Shown here piece by piece: positions 1 to 9,346 of a DNA stretch of 64,000 nt. Position 1 is the stretch's first letter. Each line of letters starts with the position of its first letter. The notes beneath the pieces were generated by a model, which was not told the origin of the DNA, searched no databases, and saw only the letters and a list, made by a program, of their open reading frames with translations. The stretch lies in NCBI RefSeq assembly GCF_003284935.1, contig NZ_QMEV01000002.1, positions 1 to 64,000 on the forward strand. The letters run 5' to 3'. The position numbers and the translations under genes are program-made. Origin of the DNA: Mycobacterium colombiense. GTDB taxonomy: Bacteria > Actinomycetota > Actinomycetes > Mycobacteriales > Mycobacteriaceae.

Positions 1-1062
1 TCGTCCGCCTGCACCTGGACCACAAGCTGACCGCCGAACAGGCCGCGCTGGGCCAAGCGGTTGCAGCCGGGGCCCGTCGGGGATCTGCTCGCCGAGAGCA
101 ACGCCCTGGGCCTGGTGGGCCGCGGCGCGATCAGCACGCCCGGCCGCGCGCTGCTCGACGACGACGGCGATCCGCAGCTTGCCATTGAGGCGATGAACCG
201 GGCGCTGCCCAAACCGGTCGATCACTTCCTGGTGCAGGCGGATTTGACGGTGGTCGTGCCCGGGCCGCTGGAACGCGACCTGGCCGAGGAACTCGCCGTC
301 GTGGCCACCGTCGAATCCGCGGGCACCGCAATGGTGTACCGCGTCAGCGAGCAGTCGATCCGGCACGCGCTCGATGTCGGCAAGACGCGCGACTGGATGC
401 ATTCGCTGTTCGCCAACCATTCCACAACGCCGGTGCCCCAAGGCCTCACCTATTTGATCGACGACGTCGCGCGACGGCACGGGCAGCTGCGGATCGGCAT
501 GGCCTCGTCGTTCGTGCGCTGCGAGGACCCAGCGCTGCTGGCCCAGGCAGTGGCCGCTCCGGCGACCGAAGAGGTGCAGCTGCGGGCCCTGGCGCCGACG
601 GTCGCGGTGTCGCCCGCGCCCATCGGCGAGGTGCTCACCGCGTTGCGCGCCGCGGGGTTCGCCCCGGCCGCCGAGGACTCCTCTGGAGCCATCGTCGACG
701 TCCGTCCGCGTGGCGCCAGGGTGGCCACCCCGCAGCAACGCCGGCCGTACCGCCCGGCCCGGCGCCCCAATACCGACAGCCTCCACGCGGTGGTGGCGGT
801 GCTGCGTAAGGTGACCGCCGCACCGTTCGGCAACGTCCGCGTCGACCCGGCGGTCACCATGACGCAGCTGCAGCGCGCGGCCAGGGAACAAGAGACCCTG
901 GTCATCGGTTATCTGGATGCGGCGGGGGTGGCCACCCAGCGCGTGGTGTCGCCCATCACCATCAAGGGCGGCCAGTTGGTGGCGTTCGATTCCGCGTCCG
1001 GCCGGTTGCGTGACTTCGCCATCCACCGCATCACGTCGGTCGTGTCGGCCACCGCTCGATAA
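1..1062 (+). CDS. Helicase-associated (XPB/Ssl2-type) domain protein, 3' part, likely frameshifted
   Basis: This is the 3' end of a gene like M. tuberculosis Rv0862c, a large protein with a helicase C-terminal type domain of unknown role. It lies directly upstream of the XPB helicase, as in M. tuberculosis. From about position 61 the protein reads cleanly in frame 1 to a TAA at 1060-1062. The visible part ends in a beta-rich region (ETLVIGYLDAAG, then VSPITIKGGQLVAFD) that resembles a WYL-like fold, which is an inference. In the first 60 bases frame 1 has a TGA at 28-30, while frame 3 reads well (LDHKLTAEQAALGQAV) with high third-position GC. The reading frame therefore appears to shift by one base, probably in a G run at 69-72 or 79-82. 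Either the gene is broken here or the assembly has a one-base error. Confidence 0.7.
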
Positions 1063-1103
1063 TGGGTGGCATGCCCACGCAGAGGAGGAGGAGTGGCGCT
1101 TAG

Positions 1104-2749
1104 ATGACTGACGGACCGTTGATCGTGCAGTCCGACAAGACGGTGCTGCTCGAGGTGGACCACGAGCTGGCAGGCGCGGCGCGCGCCGCCATCGCGCCGT
1201 TCGCCGAGCTCGAACGCGCGCCCGAACACGTGCACACCTACCGCATCACGCCGCTGGCGCTGTGGAACGCCCGCGCGGCCGGCCACGACGCCGAGCAGGT
1301 GGTCGACGCGCTGGTCAGCTTCTCGCGCTACGCGGTGCCGCAGCCGCTGCTGGTCGACATCGTCGACACCATGGCCCGCTACGGCCGCCTGCAGCTGGTG
1401 AAGAATCCCGCGCACGGTCTGACGCTGGTGAGCCTGGATCGCGCGGTGCTCGAAGAGGTGCTGCGCAACAAGAAGATTGCCCCCATGCTCGGCGCCCGGA
1501 TCGACGACGACACCGTCATCGTCCACCCCAGCGAGCGCGGCCGGGTCAAGCAGATGCTGCTCAAGATCGGTTGGCCCGCCGAGGATCTCGCGGGCTACGT
1601 CGACGGCGAAGCGCACCCGATCAGCCTGGCCCAGGACGGCTGGCACCTGCGCGACTATCAGCAGATGGCCACCGACTCGTTCTGGTCCGGCGGATCGGGC
1701 GTGGTGGTGCTGCCCTGCGGCGCCGGCAAGACGCTGGTGGGCGCGGCCGCCATGGCGAAAGCCGGCGCGACGACACTGATTCTGGTCACCAACATCGTCG
1801 CGGCGCGCCAATGGAAGCGCGAGCTGATCGCCCGCACGTCGCTCACCGAGGACGAGATCGGCGAATACTCCGGCGAACGCAAGGAGATCCGACCGGTCAC
1901 CATTTCGACCTATCAGATGATCACTCGCCGCACCAAGGGCGAATACCGGCACCTCGAGCTCTTCGACAGCCGCGACTGGGGCCTGATCATCTACGACGAG
2001 GTTCACCTGTTGCCGGCGCCAGTGTTCCGGATGACCGCCGATCTGCAGTCCAAGCGACGCCTCGGGCTGACCGCCACGCTAGTCCGCGAGGACGGCCGCG
2101 AGGGGGACGTGTTCTCCCTGATCGGCCCGAAACGCTATGACGCGCCATGGAAGGACATCGAGGCGCAGGGGTGGATCGCGCCGGCCGAGTGCGTCGAGGT
2201 GCGGGTCACCATGACCGACAACGAGCGGATGCTCTACGCCACCGCCGAACCCGAAGAGCGCTACAAGCTGTGCTCGACGGTGCACACCAAAATCGCTGTG
2301 GTCAAGTCGATCCTGGCCAAGCATCCCGGCGAGCAGACGCTGGTGATCGGCGCCTACCTCGATCAGCTCGACGAACTCGGCGCGGAGCTCAACGCCCCGG
2401 TGATCCAGGGTTCCACCCGCACCAAGGAACGCGAAGAGCTGTTCGACGCCTTCCGCCGCGGCGAGTTGTCCACCTTGGTGGTGTCCAAAGTCGCCAACTT
2501 CTCCATCGACTTACCGGAAGCCTCTGTGGCAGTGCAGGTCTCGGGGACATTCGGCTCACGCCAAGAGGAGGCGCAGCGGCTCGGGCGGCTGTTGCGGCCC
2601 AAGTCCGACGGCGGGGGTGCCATCTTCTATTCCGTGGTGGCGCGCGACAGCCTGGACGCCGAGTACGCCGCGCATCGGCAGCGCTTCCTGGCCGAGCAGG
2701 GTTACGGCTACATCATCCGCGACGCGGATGACCTGCTGGGTCCGGCGAT

Positions 2750-2753
<4 letters not shown>
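1104..2753 (+). CDS. xpb: DNA repair helicase XPB (ERCC3 family)
   Basis: An SF2 DNA helicase of the bacterial and archaeal XPB family, a 3'-5' DNA unwinding enzyme linked to nucleotide excision repair. At 549 aa it has the usual length for actinobacterial XPB. Visible motifs are Walker A LPCGAGKT at about residues 203-210, a DEVH box (IIYDEVHLL) at about 298-301, the XPB RED motif (REDGREGD) at about 330, and motif VI QRLGRLLR at about 492. The N-terminal 150 residues form the damage-recognition-like domain. The ATG at 1104 follows an AG-rich stretch (agaggaggaggag) about ten bases upstream. It lies 41 bases after the helicase-domain gene on the same strand, so the two are probably co-transcribed. 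Its TAA overlaps the stop of the convergent thiolase gene. Confidence 0.95.
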
Positions 2754-4017
<1,264 letters not shown>

Positions 4018-4018
<1 letters not shown>

Positions 4019-4443
4019 CAGACCGGCTGGAATGCGAAGGTGATGATTTCGGCGCCCTCGTCGTCGGTGGCGAACGGCACCATGGTCAGCTCGACTTCCT
4101 GGCCGAACTGCAGCTTGGCCGGGTCGTTCTCGGTCAGCCGGCCTTCGACGCGGATGACTGCTTCTTCTCCCAAGCCGAGCTGAACCAACCCCACGCCGAA
4201 CGGCACGAAGTCCTTACCGGTCGGACCGGCATAGGGGGCGCCGGGCGGGAAGCCCTGGGTGGTCCACGCCACCAGCGTTCCGCGGCGGGGCAACAGCACC
4301 TCGGACATCTCACCGGCGCTGCACCGCGGGCACCACTGCTGCACCGGGAAGGTGGTCGCCTCGCAGCTGCCACATCGGCTGCCGATCAGCTGCGGGCTCT
4401 CATCGGGCCAGGTAGAGATCTCAGGGTCGAGTGCCTTCTGCAT
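4018..4443 (-). CDS. DUF35 / zinc-ribbon OB-fold acyl-CoA-binding protein
   Basis: A 141-aa protein with the layout of the DUF35 (ChsH2 C-terminal, OB-fold) family: an N-terminal rubredoxin-like zinc ribbon with CGSC and CPRC pairs at about residues 22-40, then an OB-fold. Such proteins bind CoA substrates and partner with Ltp-type thiolases or aldolases. The neighbouring thiolase-like gene on the same strand fits that partnership. The start is placed at the ATG at 4443 (MQKALDPEI). The open frame continues upstream to 4731, but that extension runs through AT-richer promoter-like sequence and antisense to the next gene, so it is rejected. Confidence 0.85.
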
Positions 4444-4573
4444 CGAGGATCCTCCACAATCCGCCACAGAACATTGCTCACTGAACCGTATAACAGCTTT
4501 CCGAAAAGTGGAAACCGCATTCTCATCTTCGGGAGGACGTCGATGGGCTGAAGCGCAGCGATATGTTGGGCGC

Positions 4574-4867
4574 ATGACGGTCACGGTGATACTCGAGCTC
4601 CGATTCAAGCCCGACGAGGTCGCCGCGGGGCGCGAGCTGATGGGCCGGGCGCTACAGGACACCCGGGCGTTCGACGGGAACGTGCGCACCGACGTGCTCG
4701 TCGACGAGGACGACGAAGCGCACTGGCTCATCTACGAAATCTGGGAGTCGGTCGAGCACGACGAGGCCTACCGCGCCTTCCGCGCCGGCGAGGGCAAGCT
4801 GACGCAGCTTCCCCCGCTGCTCGCCGCGCCACCGGCCAAGACGAGGTACCTCACCAGCGACGTGTAA
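4574..4867 (+). CDS. Antibiotic biosynthesis monooxygenase (ABM) fold protein
   Basis: A 97-aa dimeric alpha/beta-barrel protein of the ABM superfamily. It begins MTVTVILELRFKPDEV and contains YEIWESVEHDEAYRAF, the typical strand-helix pattern in which a tyrosine/tryptophan segment packs the barrel. Members include cofactor-independent monooxygenases and heme- or quinone-handling proteins, so the substrate cannot be assigned. It is transcribed divergently from the DUF35 gene across a 130-bp gap that must hold both promoters; an imperfect inverted repeat TTTCC-N7-GGAAA lies there at 4498-4514. It converges on the LLM gene with four bases between the stops. The ATG at 4574 is chosen because the upstream extension of the frame has no family similarity. 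Confidence 0.8.
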   Translation: MTVTVILELRFKPDEVAAGRELMGRALQDTRAFDGNVRTDVLVDEDDEAHWLIYEIWESVEHDEAYRAFRAGEGKLTQLPPLLAAPPAKTRYLTSDV

Positions 4868-4871
4868 CGCG

Positions 4872-5861
4872 CTAACTCAGCGCGGGCATGACCTCACGCT
4901 CGAACAACTCGATGCCCGAGCGGTCATAGGCGGCCTCGGGGAAGTAGCAGATCGCGTACTCGCAGCCGAGGTCGCGGATCTTGGTGAGCCGCTCGATGAC
5001 CTGTTCCGGTGTGCCCGTTGCCGAATCGGGGCCGCTGGTCCCGGCGATCATCGCGTCCGCCGAAGCCTCACCGACGTAGCCGGCCAGGCGGTCGCGGACC
5101 CGCCGCAGCCGGTCTTCGACGTCGGCCTCCGACGCGCCCACGATGGCGTTGACGTTGACCGAACGCACGATGGCGCCGAAGTCGGTGCCCACGTCGCGGC
5201 AGTGCTCGGCCAGCACGCCCGACTTGTGCGCGAACGCCTCCGGCTCGGGAGTGAAGTTGGTGTACTGCGCGTACCGGGCGGCGATCCGCAGCGTCACCTT
5301 TTCGCCACCGCCGGCGATCCACAGCGGAATCCCGTTGCCCTGCAAGGGCTTAGGCGCAACAATCGCGCCCTCGACCTGGTAGTGCCTGCCGTCGAAGCTG
5401 ACCTTGCCGTCGCGCCAGGCACCGCGCATGATCTGCACGCCCTCGTCCAGGCGGCCCAATCGCACACCCGCCGAGGGGAATCCGTATCCGTAGGCGCGCC
5501 ATTCGTGCTCGTACCAGCCGCCACCGATGCCCATCTGAATGCGCCCACCCGAGATGATGTCGGCCGTCGCGGCGACCTTGGCGAGATAGACGGGGTTGCG
5601 ATAGCTCATCGCCGTACACATCTGGCCCAGTTTGATCCGCGACGTGGTGGCCGCATAGGCGGCCATCAGTGACCAGGCCTCGTGTGTGGCTTCCCCGGTC
5701 GGCACGGGCACGGTGTGGAAATGGTCGTAGACCCACAGCGAGTCCCACCTGCCCCTGTCCGCGTGGTCGGCCAGGTCGCGCATCACCGCCCAATGATTTT
5801 CGGGTTCGATGCCGACCAGATCCATTCGCCAGCCCTGCGGGATGAAGAGACCAAAGCGCAT
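4872..5861 (-). CDS. LLM-class F420-dependent oxidoreductase
   Basis: A 329-aa luciferase-like monooxygenase (LLM) family protein that probably uses coenzyme F420. It begins MRFGLFIPQGW; later segments include SLWVYDHFHTVP, KLGQMCTAMSYRNP and GIGGGWYEHEW, typical of the TIM-barrel cofactor-binding face. The end (EYAICYFPEAAYDRSGIELF) is common in mycobacterial homologues of Rv3520c. In M. tuberculosis an Rv3520c-like gene lies beside DUF35 and Ltp genes, so this neighbourhood resembles that arrangement (from memory). The ATG at 5861 is preferred: the upstream extension to 5972 is Arg-rich and runs into the TetR gene, which ends 29 bases away on the same strand. Confidence 0.88.
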   Translation of the reverse strand: MRFGLFIPQGWRMDLVGIEPENHWAVMRDLADHADRGRWDSLWVYDHFHTVPVPTGEATHEAWSLMAAYAATTSRIKLGQMCTAMSYRNPVYLAKVAATADIISGGRIQMGIGGGWYEHEWRAYGYGFPSAGVRLGRLDEGVQIMRGAWRDGKVSFDGRHYQVEGAIVAPKPLQGNGIPLWIAGGGEKVTLRIAARYAQYTNFTPEPEAFAHKSGVLAEHCRDVGTDFGAIVRSVNVNAIVGASEADVEDRLRRVRDRLAGYVGEASADAMIAGTSGPDSATGTPEQVIERLTKIRDLGCEYAICYFPEAAYDRSGIELFEREVMPALS

Positions 5862-5890
5862 ACCCGGACTGTAGCCGCAGCCCTCCCGCC

Positions 5891-6427
5891 TCACCCGCCC
5901 AGCGCGTCGAGCGCGGCCGCGACCGACTTCTCGCGCAGCTCCTTGTGCGGGGCATCGGGGAACTGCACGCAACAGTCCTGCAGGCCGCCGAACGCGACCA
6001 CCGCCCGCGTGGATTGCGCGAGCGTCGGCTTATTCCCGAACACCAGCCTGGCCAGCCGCTCACGCCAGGCCAGCACGGTGTCGATGAGGTCGAGGTCGAT
6101 CAGCGTCGACAGCTCGGTCAACAACAGCACCAGGTCCCGGCGGTGCCGGTAGTGGAGGTCGAAATAGCCCTCGAGCAATTCGCGAACGTCGTTGTCACCG
6201 CGGCCCTCGTGGTCGGCGACGAACCGCTCACCCTCGTCGATCAGCGGCACCAGGATGCTGCGCACCAGATCCTCGCGGGACGGAAAGTGGTAATACAGCG
6301 CGGGTTTGGTGATGCCCAGCTGATTCGCGATGTCCTGCAGGCTGGTGCGCTGCACGCCGCGCTGCAAAAACAGCTCGCGGGCGACCTCTTGGATGCGCTC
6401 GCGGGTGTCCGACCGGGGCCTGCTCAC
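5891..6427 (-). CDS. TetR/AcrR family transcriptional regulator
   Basis: A 178-aa TetR-family repressor. The N-terminal helix-turn-helix is clear: RERIQEVARELFLQRGVQRTSLQDIANQLGITKPALYYHF, at about residues 9-48, written here only to show its extent. The rest is the helical ligand-binding domain. It starts with GTG at 6427 and faces the flavin monooxygenase gene. The 78-bp gap between the genes holds two related 18-bp palindromic sites (6444-6461 and 6472-6489), the likely operators for autoregulation and control of the monooxygenase. The ligand is unknown. Confidence 0.92.
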   Translation of the reverse strand: MSRPRSDTRERIQEVARELFLQRGVQRTSLQDIANQLGITKPALYYHFPSREDLVRSILVPLIDEGERFVADHEGRGDNDVRELLEGYFDLHYRHRRDLVLLLTELSTLIDLDLIDTVLAWRERLARLVFGNKPTLAQSTRAVVAFGGLQDCCVQFPDAPHKELREKSVAAALDALGG

Positions 6428-6443
6428 CCCACGAGCTTATCTG

Positions 6444-6461
6444 ACTTACCGATAGGTAAGT
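6444..6461. promoter_or_regulatory. TetR operator-like palindrome 1
   Basis: ACTTACCGATAGGTAAGT is a perfect inverted repeat: two 7-bp arms with a 4-bp centre. It lies 17 bp upstream of the TetR start and 45 bp upstream of the monooxygenase start, where it could block both promoters. Confidence 0.75.
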
Positions 6462-6471
6462 GGGATGCTAC

Positions 6472-6489
6472 GCTTACCGAACGTTAAGT
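6472..6489. promoter_or_regulatory. TetR operator-like palindrome 2
   Basis: GCTTACCGAACGTTAAGT matches the first palindrome at 14 of 18 positions, with both outer arms preserved. It lies 28 bp downstream of it, about three helical turns, which suggests two regulator dimers on one DNA face. It ends 16 bp before the monooxygenase ATG. Confidence 0.65.
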
Positions 6490-6505
6490 AAGTGTGGGAG
6501 GCGCC

Positions 6506-7714
6506 ATGCGGATACTCATCTCCGGTGCCAGCATCGCCGGCCCGGTCCTGGCGTACTGGCTGACCCGGTACGGCTTCGACGTCACCGTGGTCGAGCGCGC
6601 ACCGACGCTGCGCAAAACCGGTGGCCACGCCGTGGACTTGTTCCGTCCCGCAATGGAGATCTCGGCGAAGATGCGTGTCCTGCCGCGCATCGAGGCGCGC
6701 GCCACCGGAACGGACCGACTGACGCTGCACCGGGAAGGCCGGTCGAAGCCCAGCCGGATCGACCTCACCAAGATCTACGCGGCCACCTCCGACCGGCACG
6801 TGGAAATCATGCGCGACGACCTCAGCGAGATCTACTACGACGCCGCGCGCGACGACGTCGAGTATCTGTTCGGTGATTCGATCACCGGGATCGAGCACGA
6901 CGGCACCGTGACCTTCGAGCACGGCCCGGCGCGCACGTTCGACGTGATCGTGGGCGCCGACGGCCTGCACTCCAATGTGCGGCGCCTGACCTTCGGCGAC
7001 GACGCGGACCTGACCCGCTTCCTCGGCGGCTACCTGTCGGTGGTCTCGGCGCCCAAGTCGCTGGTGGCGCCCGGCGAAATGGTCGCCCACGTGGGGGTCA
7101 GCCGCTTCGCCGGCATCTACACCGCCGACCACCTGGACGACGCCCGCGCGGTGTTCATGTTCCGCAGCAAGGCGGAATTGGACTACGACCATCACGATGC
7201 GTTGCGCCAGAAGCGATTACTGCGGGACGCGTTCACCGGGATGCACGACCAGGTGGACGGCTGGCTGGGTGAGCTGGAGCGCACGCCCACCTTCTACTTC
7301 GACTCCATCACCCAGCTGCGCACCGACCGGTGGTCGCGCCGCCGGGTCACCCTGGTCGGGGACGCCGGATACTGCCCGGGCCCCGCGGTGGGCGGCAGCA
7401 CCAGCCTCGCCGTGCTCGGGGCCTACGTGCTGGCCGGCGAGCTCGCCGAGGCGGAGGGCGACCACCTGCGCGCCTTCGCCGCTTACGAACTCCGCATGCG
7501 TGAACCGGTGCACCGCAGCCGGTCCTTTGCCCGCGGGGCGGCCAAGGGCGTCATCCCCGGTTCGCGAATCGGCCTGTGGGCGTTGACCCGTGGGGCCCAA
7601 CTGGTCTCGGCGATGCCGGGATCGCTGTCGCGGTCCTTGGCGAAGCTGAACACCAAGGGCGTGCGGATGCACGACTCGATGCCGGTCCCCGAGTACGCCT
7701 TCGGTGACGTCTGA
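6506..7714 (+). CDS. FAD-dependent monooxygenase (PHBH-like group A)
   Basis: A 402-aa flavoprotein hydroxylase of the p-hydroxybenzoate hydroxylase type. Visible motifs are the N-terminal FAD-binding segment ISGASIAGPVLAYWL, the DG motif VGADGLHSNVRR at about residue 150, and the GD motif TLVGDAGYCPGPAVGG at about residue 285. Such enzymes use NAD(P)H and O2 to hydroxylate aromatic or polyketide-like substrates; TetR-controlled copies often act in xenobiotic or drug modification. The ATG at 6506 is chosen over the GTG at 6494 because GGGAGG at 6497-6502 is a well-placed ribosome binding site. Its likely regulator is the divergent TetR. Confidence 0.9.
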   Translation: MRILISGASIAGPVLAYWLTRYGFDVTVVERAPTLRKTGGHAVDLFRPAMEISAKMRVLPRIEARATGTDRLTLHREGRSKPSRIDLTKIYAATSDRHVEIMRDDLSEIYYDAARDDVEYLFGDSITGIEHDGTVTFEHGPARTFDVIVGADGLHSNVRRLTFGDDADLTRFLGGYLSVVSAPKSLVAPGEMVAHVGVSRFAGIYTADHLDDARAVFMFRSKAELDYDHHDALRQKRLLRDAFTGMHDQVDGWLGELERTPTFYFDSITQLRTDRWSRRRVTLVGDAGYCPGPAVGGSTSLAVLGAYVLAGELAEAEGDHLRAFAAYELRMREPVHRSRSFARGAAKGVIPGSRIGLWALTRGAQLVSAMPGSLSRSLAKLNTKGVRMHDSMPVPEYAFGDV

Positions 7715-7774
7715 CAGCATGTTGCGTAGAGCGGCGGGCGCGAGCCACCGCGCGCCACGACGGGAAGGCTGCAC

Positions 7775-8641
7775 ATGAAACTGACCGGGGTGGGAATCTG
7801 GAGCAGTCAACTGCGCTACGGCGACCCCGCCGAATCCTCCGACGCCGCAGCGGAACTCGACGAACTGGGCTTCCCGGCGCTGTGGATACCCGACGTCGGC
7901 GGCCCGGTGTTCGACGCGGTGGGTCATCTGCTCGGCGCGACCAAGCGGACCGTGATCGCCACCGGAATCCTGAACCTGTGGATGCATTCGCCGTCCGAGG
8001 TCGCCGAGTCCTACGCGACCCTGACCGCCGAACACGGTGACCGGTTCCTGCTGGGAATCGGCGTCAGCCACGCGCCGCTGATCGACGCCGGCCAACCCGG
8101 TCGCTACCGCAAACCGCTGGCGGCGACGGCGTCGTTCCTGGACGGCCTGGATGCCGCGCTGCGGCCGGTTCCCATCGAACGCCGGGTTCTTGCCGCGCTC
8201 GGCCCCAAGATGCTGACGCTGGCCGCGACCCGGGCCGGCGGCGCCCACCCATACCTGGTCACGCCCGAGCACACCGCGTCCGCCCGCGCGACGCTGGGGG
8301 GCGGGCCGCTGCTGCTGCCCGAACAGACGGTGATCCTGACCGACAGCGCCGAGGAGGCCCGCCAGATCGGAACCGATTGGCTGCGATCGTATTTGGCGTT
8401 GCCCAACTACGCCAACAACCTGCTGCGCAGCGGCTTCTCCGAGGAGGACCTATCGCAGGTGAGCGATCGGCTCTTCGACGCGATCATCGCGTGGGGCGAT
8501 GAAGAGGCCGTCATGCGCCGCGTCGCCGAGCATCGTTCCGCGGGCGCCGACCACGTCTGCGTCCAAGTGCTGCGGGCCGATCCTCGCGCGTTCCCGCGTG
8601 AGGAATGGCGCCGAATCGCCGCCGCCTCCCGGGAGGGGTGA
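7775..8641 (+). CDS. LLM-class F420-dependent oxidoreductase (short, TIGR03620-like)
   Basis: A 288-aa LLM-family protein. It starts MKLTGVGIWSSQLRYGD and carries LWIPDVGGPVFDAVGHLL, LTAEHGDRFLLGIGVSH and ALGPKMLTLAATRAGGAHPYL, the pattern of the short F420-dependent branch that is abundant in mycobacteria. The substrate is unknown. GGGAAGG ends 8 bp before the ATG. It follows the flavin monooxygenase by 60 bp on the same strand, so both may be under the same TetR control, and it precedes the methyltransferase by 31 bp. Confidence 0.88.
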   Translation: MKLTGVGIWSSQLRYGDPAESSDAAAELDELGFPALWIPDVGGPVFDAVGHLLGATKRTVIATGILNLWMHSPSEVAESYATLTAEHGDRFLLGIGVSHAPLIDAGQPGRYRKPLAATASFLDGLDAALRPVPIERRVLAALGPKMLTLAATRAGGAHPYLVTPEHTASARATLGGGPLLLPEQTVILTDSAEEARQIGTDWLRSYLALPNYANNLLRSGFSEEDLSQVSDRLFDAIIAWGDEEAVMRRVAEHRSAGADHVCVQVLRADPRAFPREEWRRIAAASREG

Positions 8642-8672
8642 CCGGCCGCCGCGACGCGGCCTAGGGTGAGCT

Positions 8673-9278
8673 ATGGCCTCCAAACAGACGTTGTTTCGGA
8701 TCTTTTACCGCGTCGGTTTCACCCCGTGGGATGGCCATCCGCTCGCACAGAGCGTGCGCGATCTCGTCGAGGGAACCCCGAACGCCGCCGCCCTTCCCGC
8801 GGGGTCGGCCCTGGAGGTCGGCTGCGGCACCGGTGACTGCTCGATCTATCTCGCCCAACACGGCTGGAAGGTCACCGCGGTCGACTTCGTGGCCAAGCCG
8901 CTCGAGCGTGCCCGCGCCAAGGCACACGCGGCGGGCGCCGCCGTCGACTTCGTCCAGGCCGACGTCACGCAGCTGAGCCGGACCGGCATCGGCGCGAACT
9001 TCGAGTTGATCGTCGACAACGGGTGCCTGCACAACATGAGCGACGCGGATCGCGACGCCTACGTCCGCGAGATCACCGCCCTGGCGGCGCCCGGCGCGCG
9101 GCTGCTGATCGTCGCGTTCGTGCCCGGCGGCCGGGTCGGGGTGCGCGGGGTCGACCGCGCCGAGATGGAACGCCGCTTCGCGCAAGGCTGGACGCTGTTG
9201 TCCGCCGGCGCGGAACGCGAGCTGGACCGCGCCGAGAAGACGCCGGCGTGGTACTACCTGTTCCAACGGCGCCCCTGA
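8673..9278 (+). CDS. Class I SAM-dependent methyltransferase
   Basis: A 201-aa Rossmann-fold methyltransferase. Motif I LEVGCGTGDCS lies at about residues 49-59, motif II VTAVDFVAKPLERAR at about 70-84, and a motif IV-like segment LIVDNGCLHNM at about 111-121. The size and the YYLFQRRP end fit small mycobacterial methyltransferases; the target is unknown. It is the last gene of the forward-strand run that begins with the flavin monooxygenase, and a strong hairpin terminator follows five bases after the stop. Confidence 0.88.
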   Translation: MASKQTLFRIFYRVGFTPWDGHPLAQSVRDLVEGTPNAAALPAGSALEVGCGTGDCSIYLAQHGWKVTAVDFVAKPLERARAKAHAAGAAVDFVQADVTQLSRTGIGANFELIVDNGCLHNMSDADRDAYVREITALAAPGARLLIVAFVPGGRVGVRGVDRAEMERRFAQGWTLLSAGAERELDRAEKTPAWYYLFQRRP

Positions 9279-9283
9279 CCGGT

Positions 9284-9339
9284 GAGCAGACGTAAAAACC
9301 CCCGACACGCCGTGCGTGCGGGGGTTTTTATGTCTGCTC
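9284..9339. terminator. Very long bidirectional hairpin terminator
   Basis: The arms 9284-9304 and 9319-9339 pair over 21 bp with only one G-T wobble (9292 with 9331). Each contains a C5/G5 block followed by T5 on one strand and A5 on the other. The loop can pair further (CACGC 9306-9310 with GCGTG 9314-9318). The T tract after the G run gives an intrinsic terminator for the methyltransferase gene, and the symmetric A tract gives one for fadB, which ends at 9347 on the other strand. Confidence 0.9.
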
Positions 9340-9346
9340 GCGGTAG

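Noticed and set aside
909..2006. Long open frame on the minus strand across xpb
   Set aside because: It is the antisense shadow of a GC-rich gene; composition is Arg/His/Val-rich and no family motif is visible. The same reasoning removed frames at 9437-11521 (+), 14999-16273 (+), 19491-20759 (+) and 59638-60963 (-).
4444..4573. KstR-type operator upstream of the DUF35/Ltp3-like genes
   Set aside because: The M. tuberculosis relatives are linked to the cholesterol regulon, but I could not find the AAC-N2-GTT core in this gap.
4444..4731. N-terminal extension of the DUF35 protein
   Set aside because: It would run through the divergent ABM gene and its promoter, and the family starts near the MQKAL methionine.
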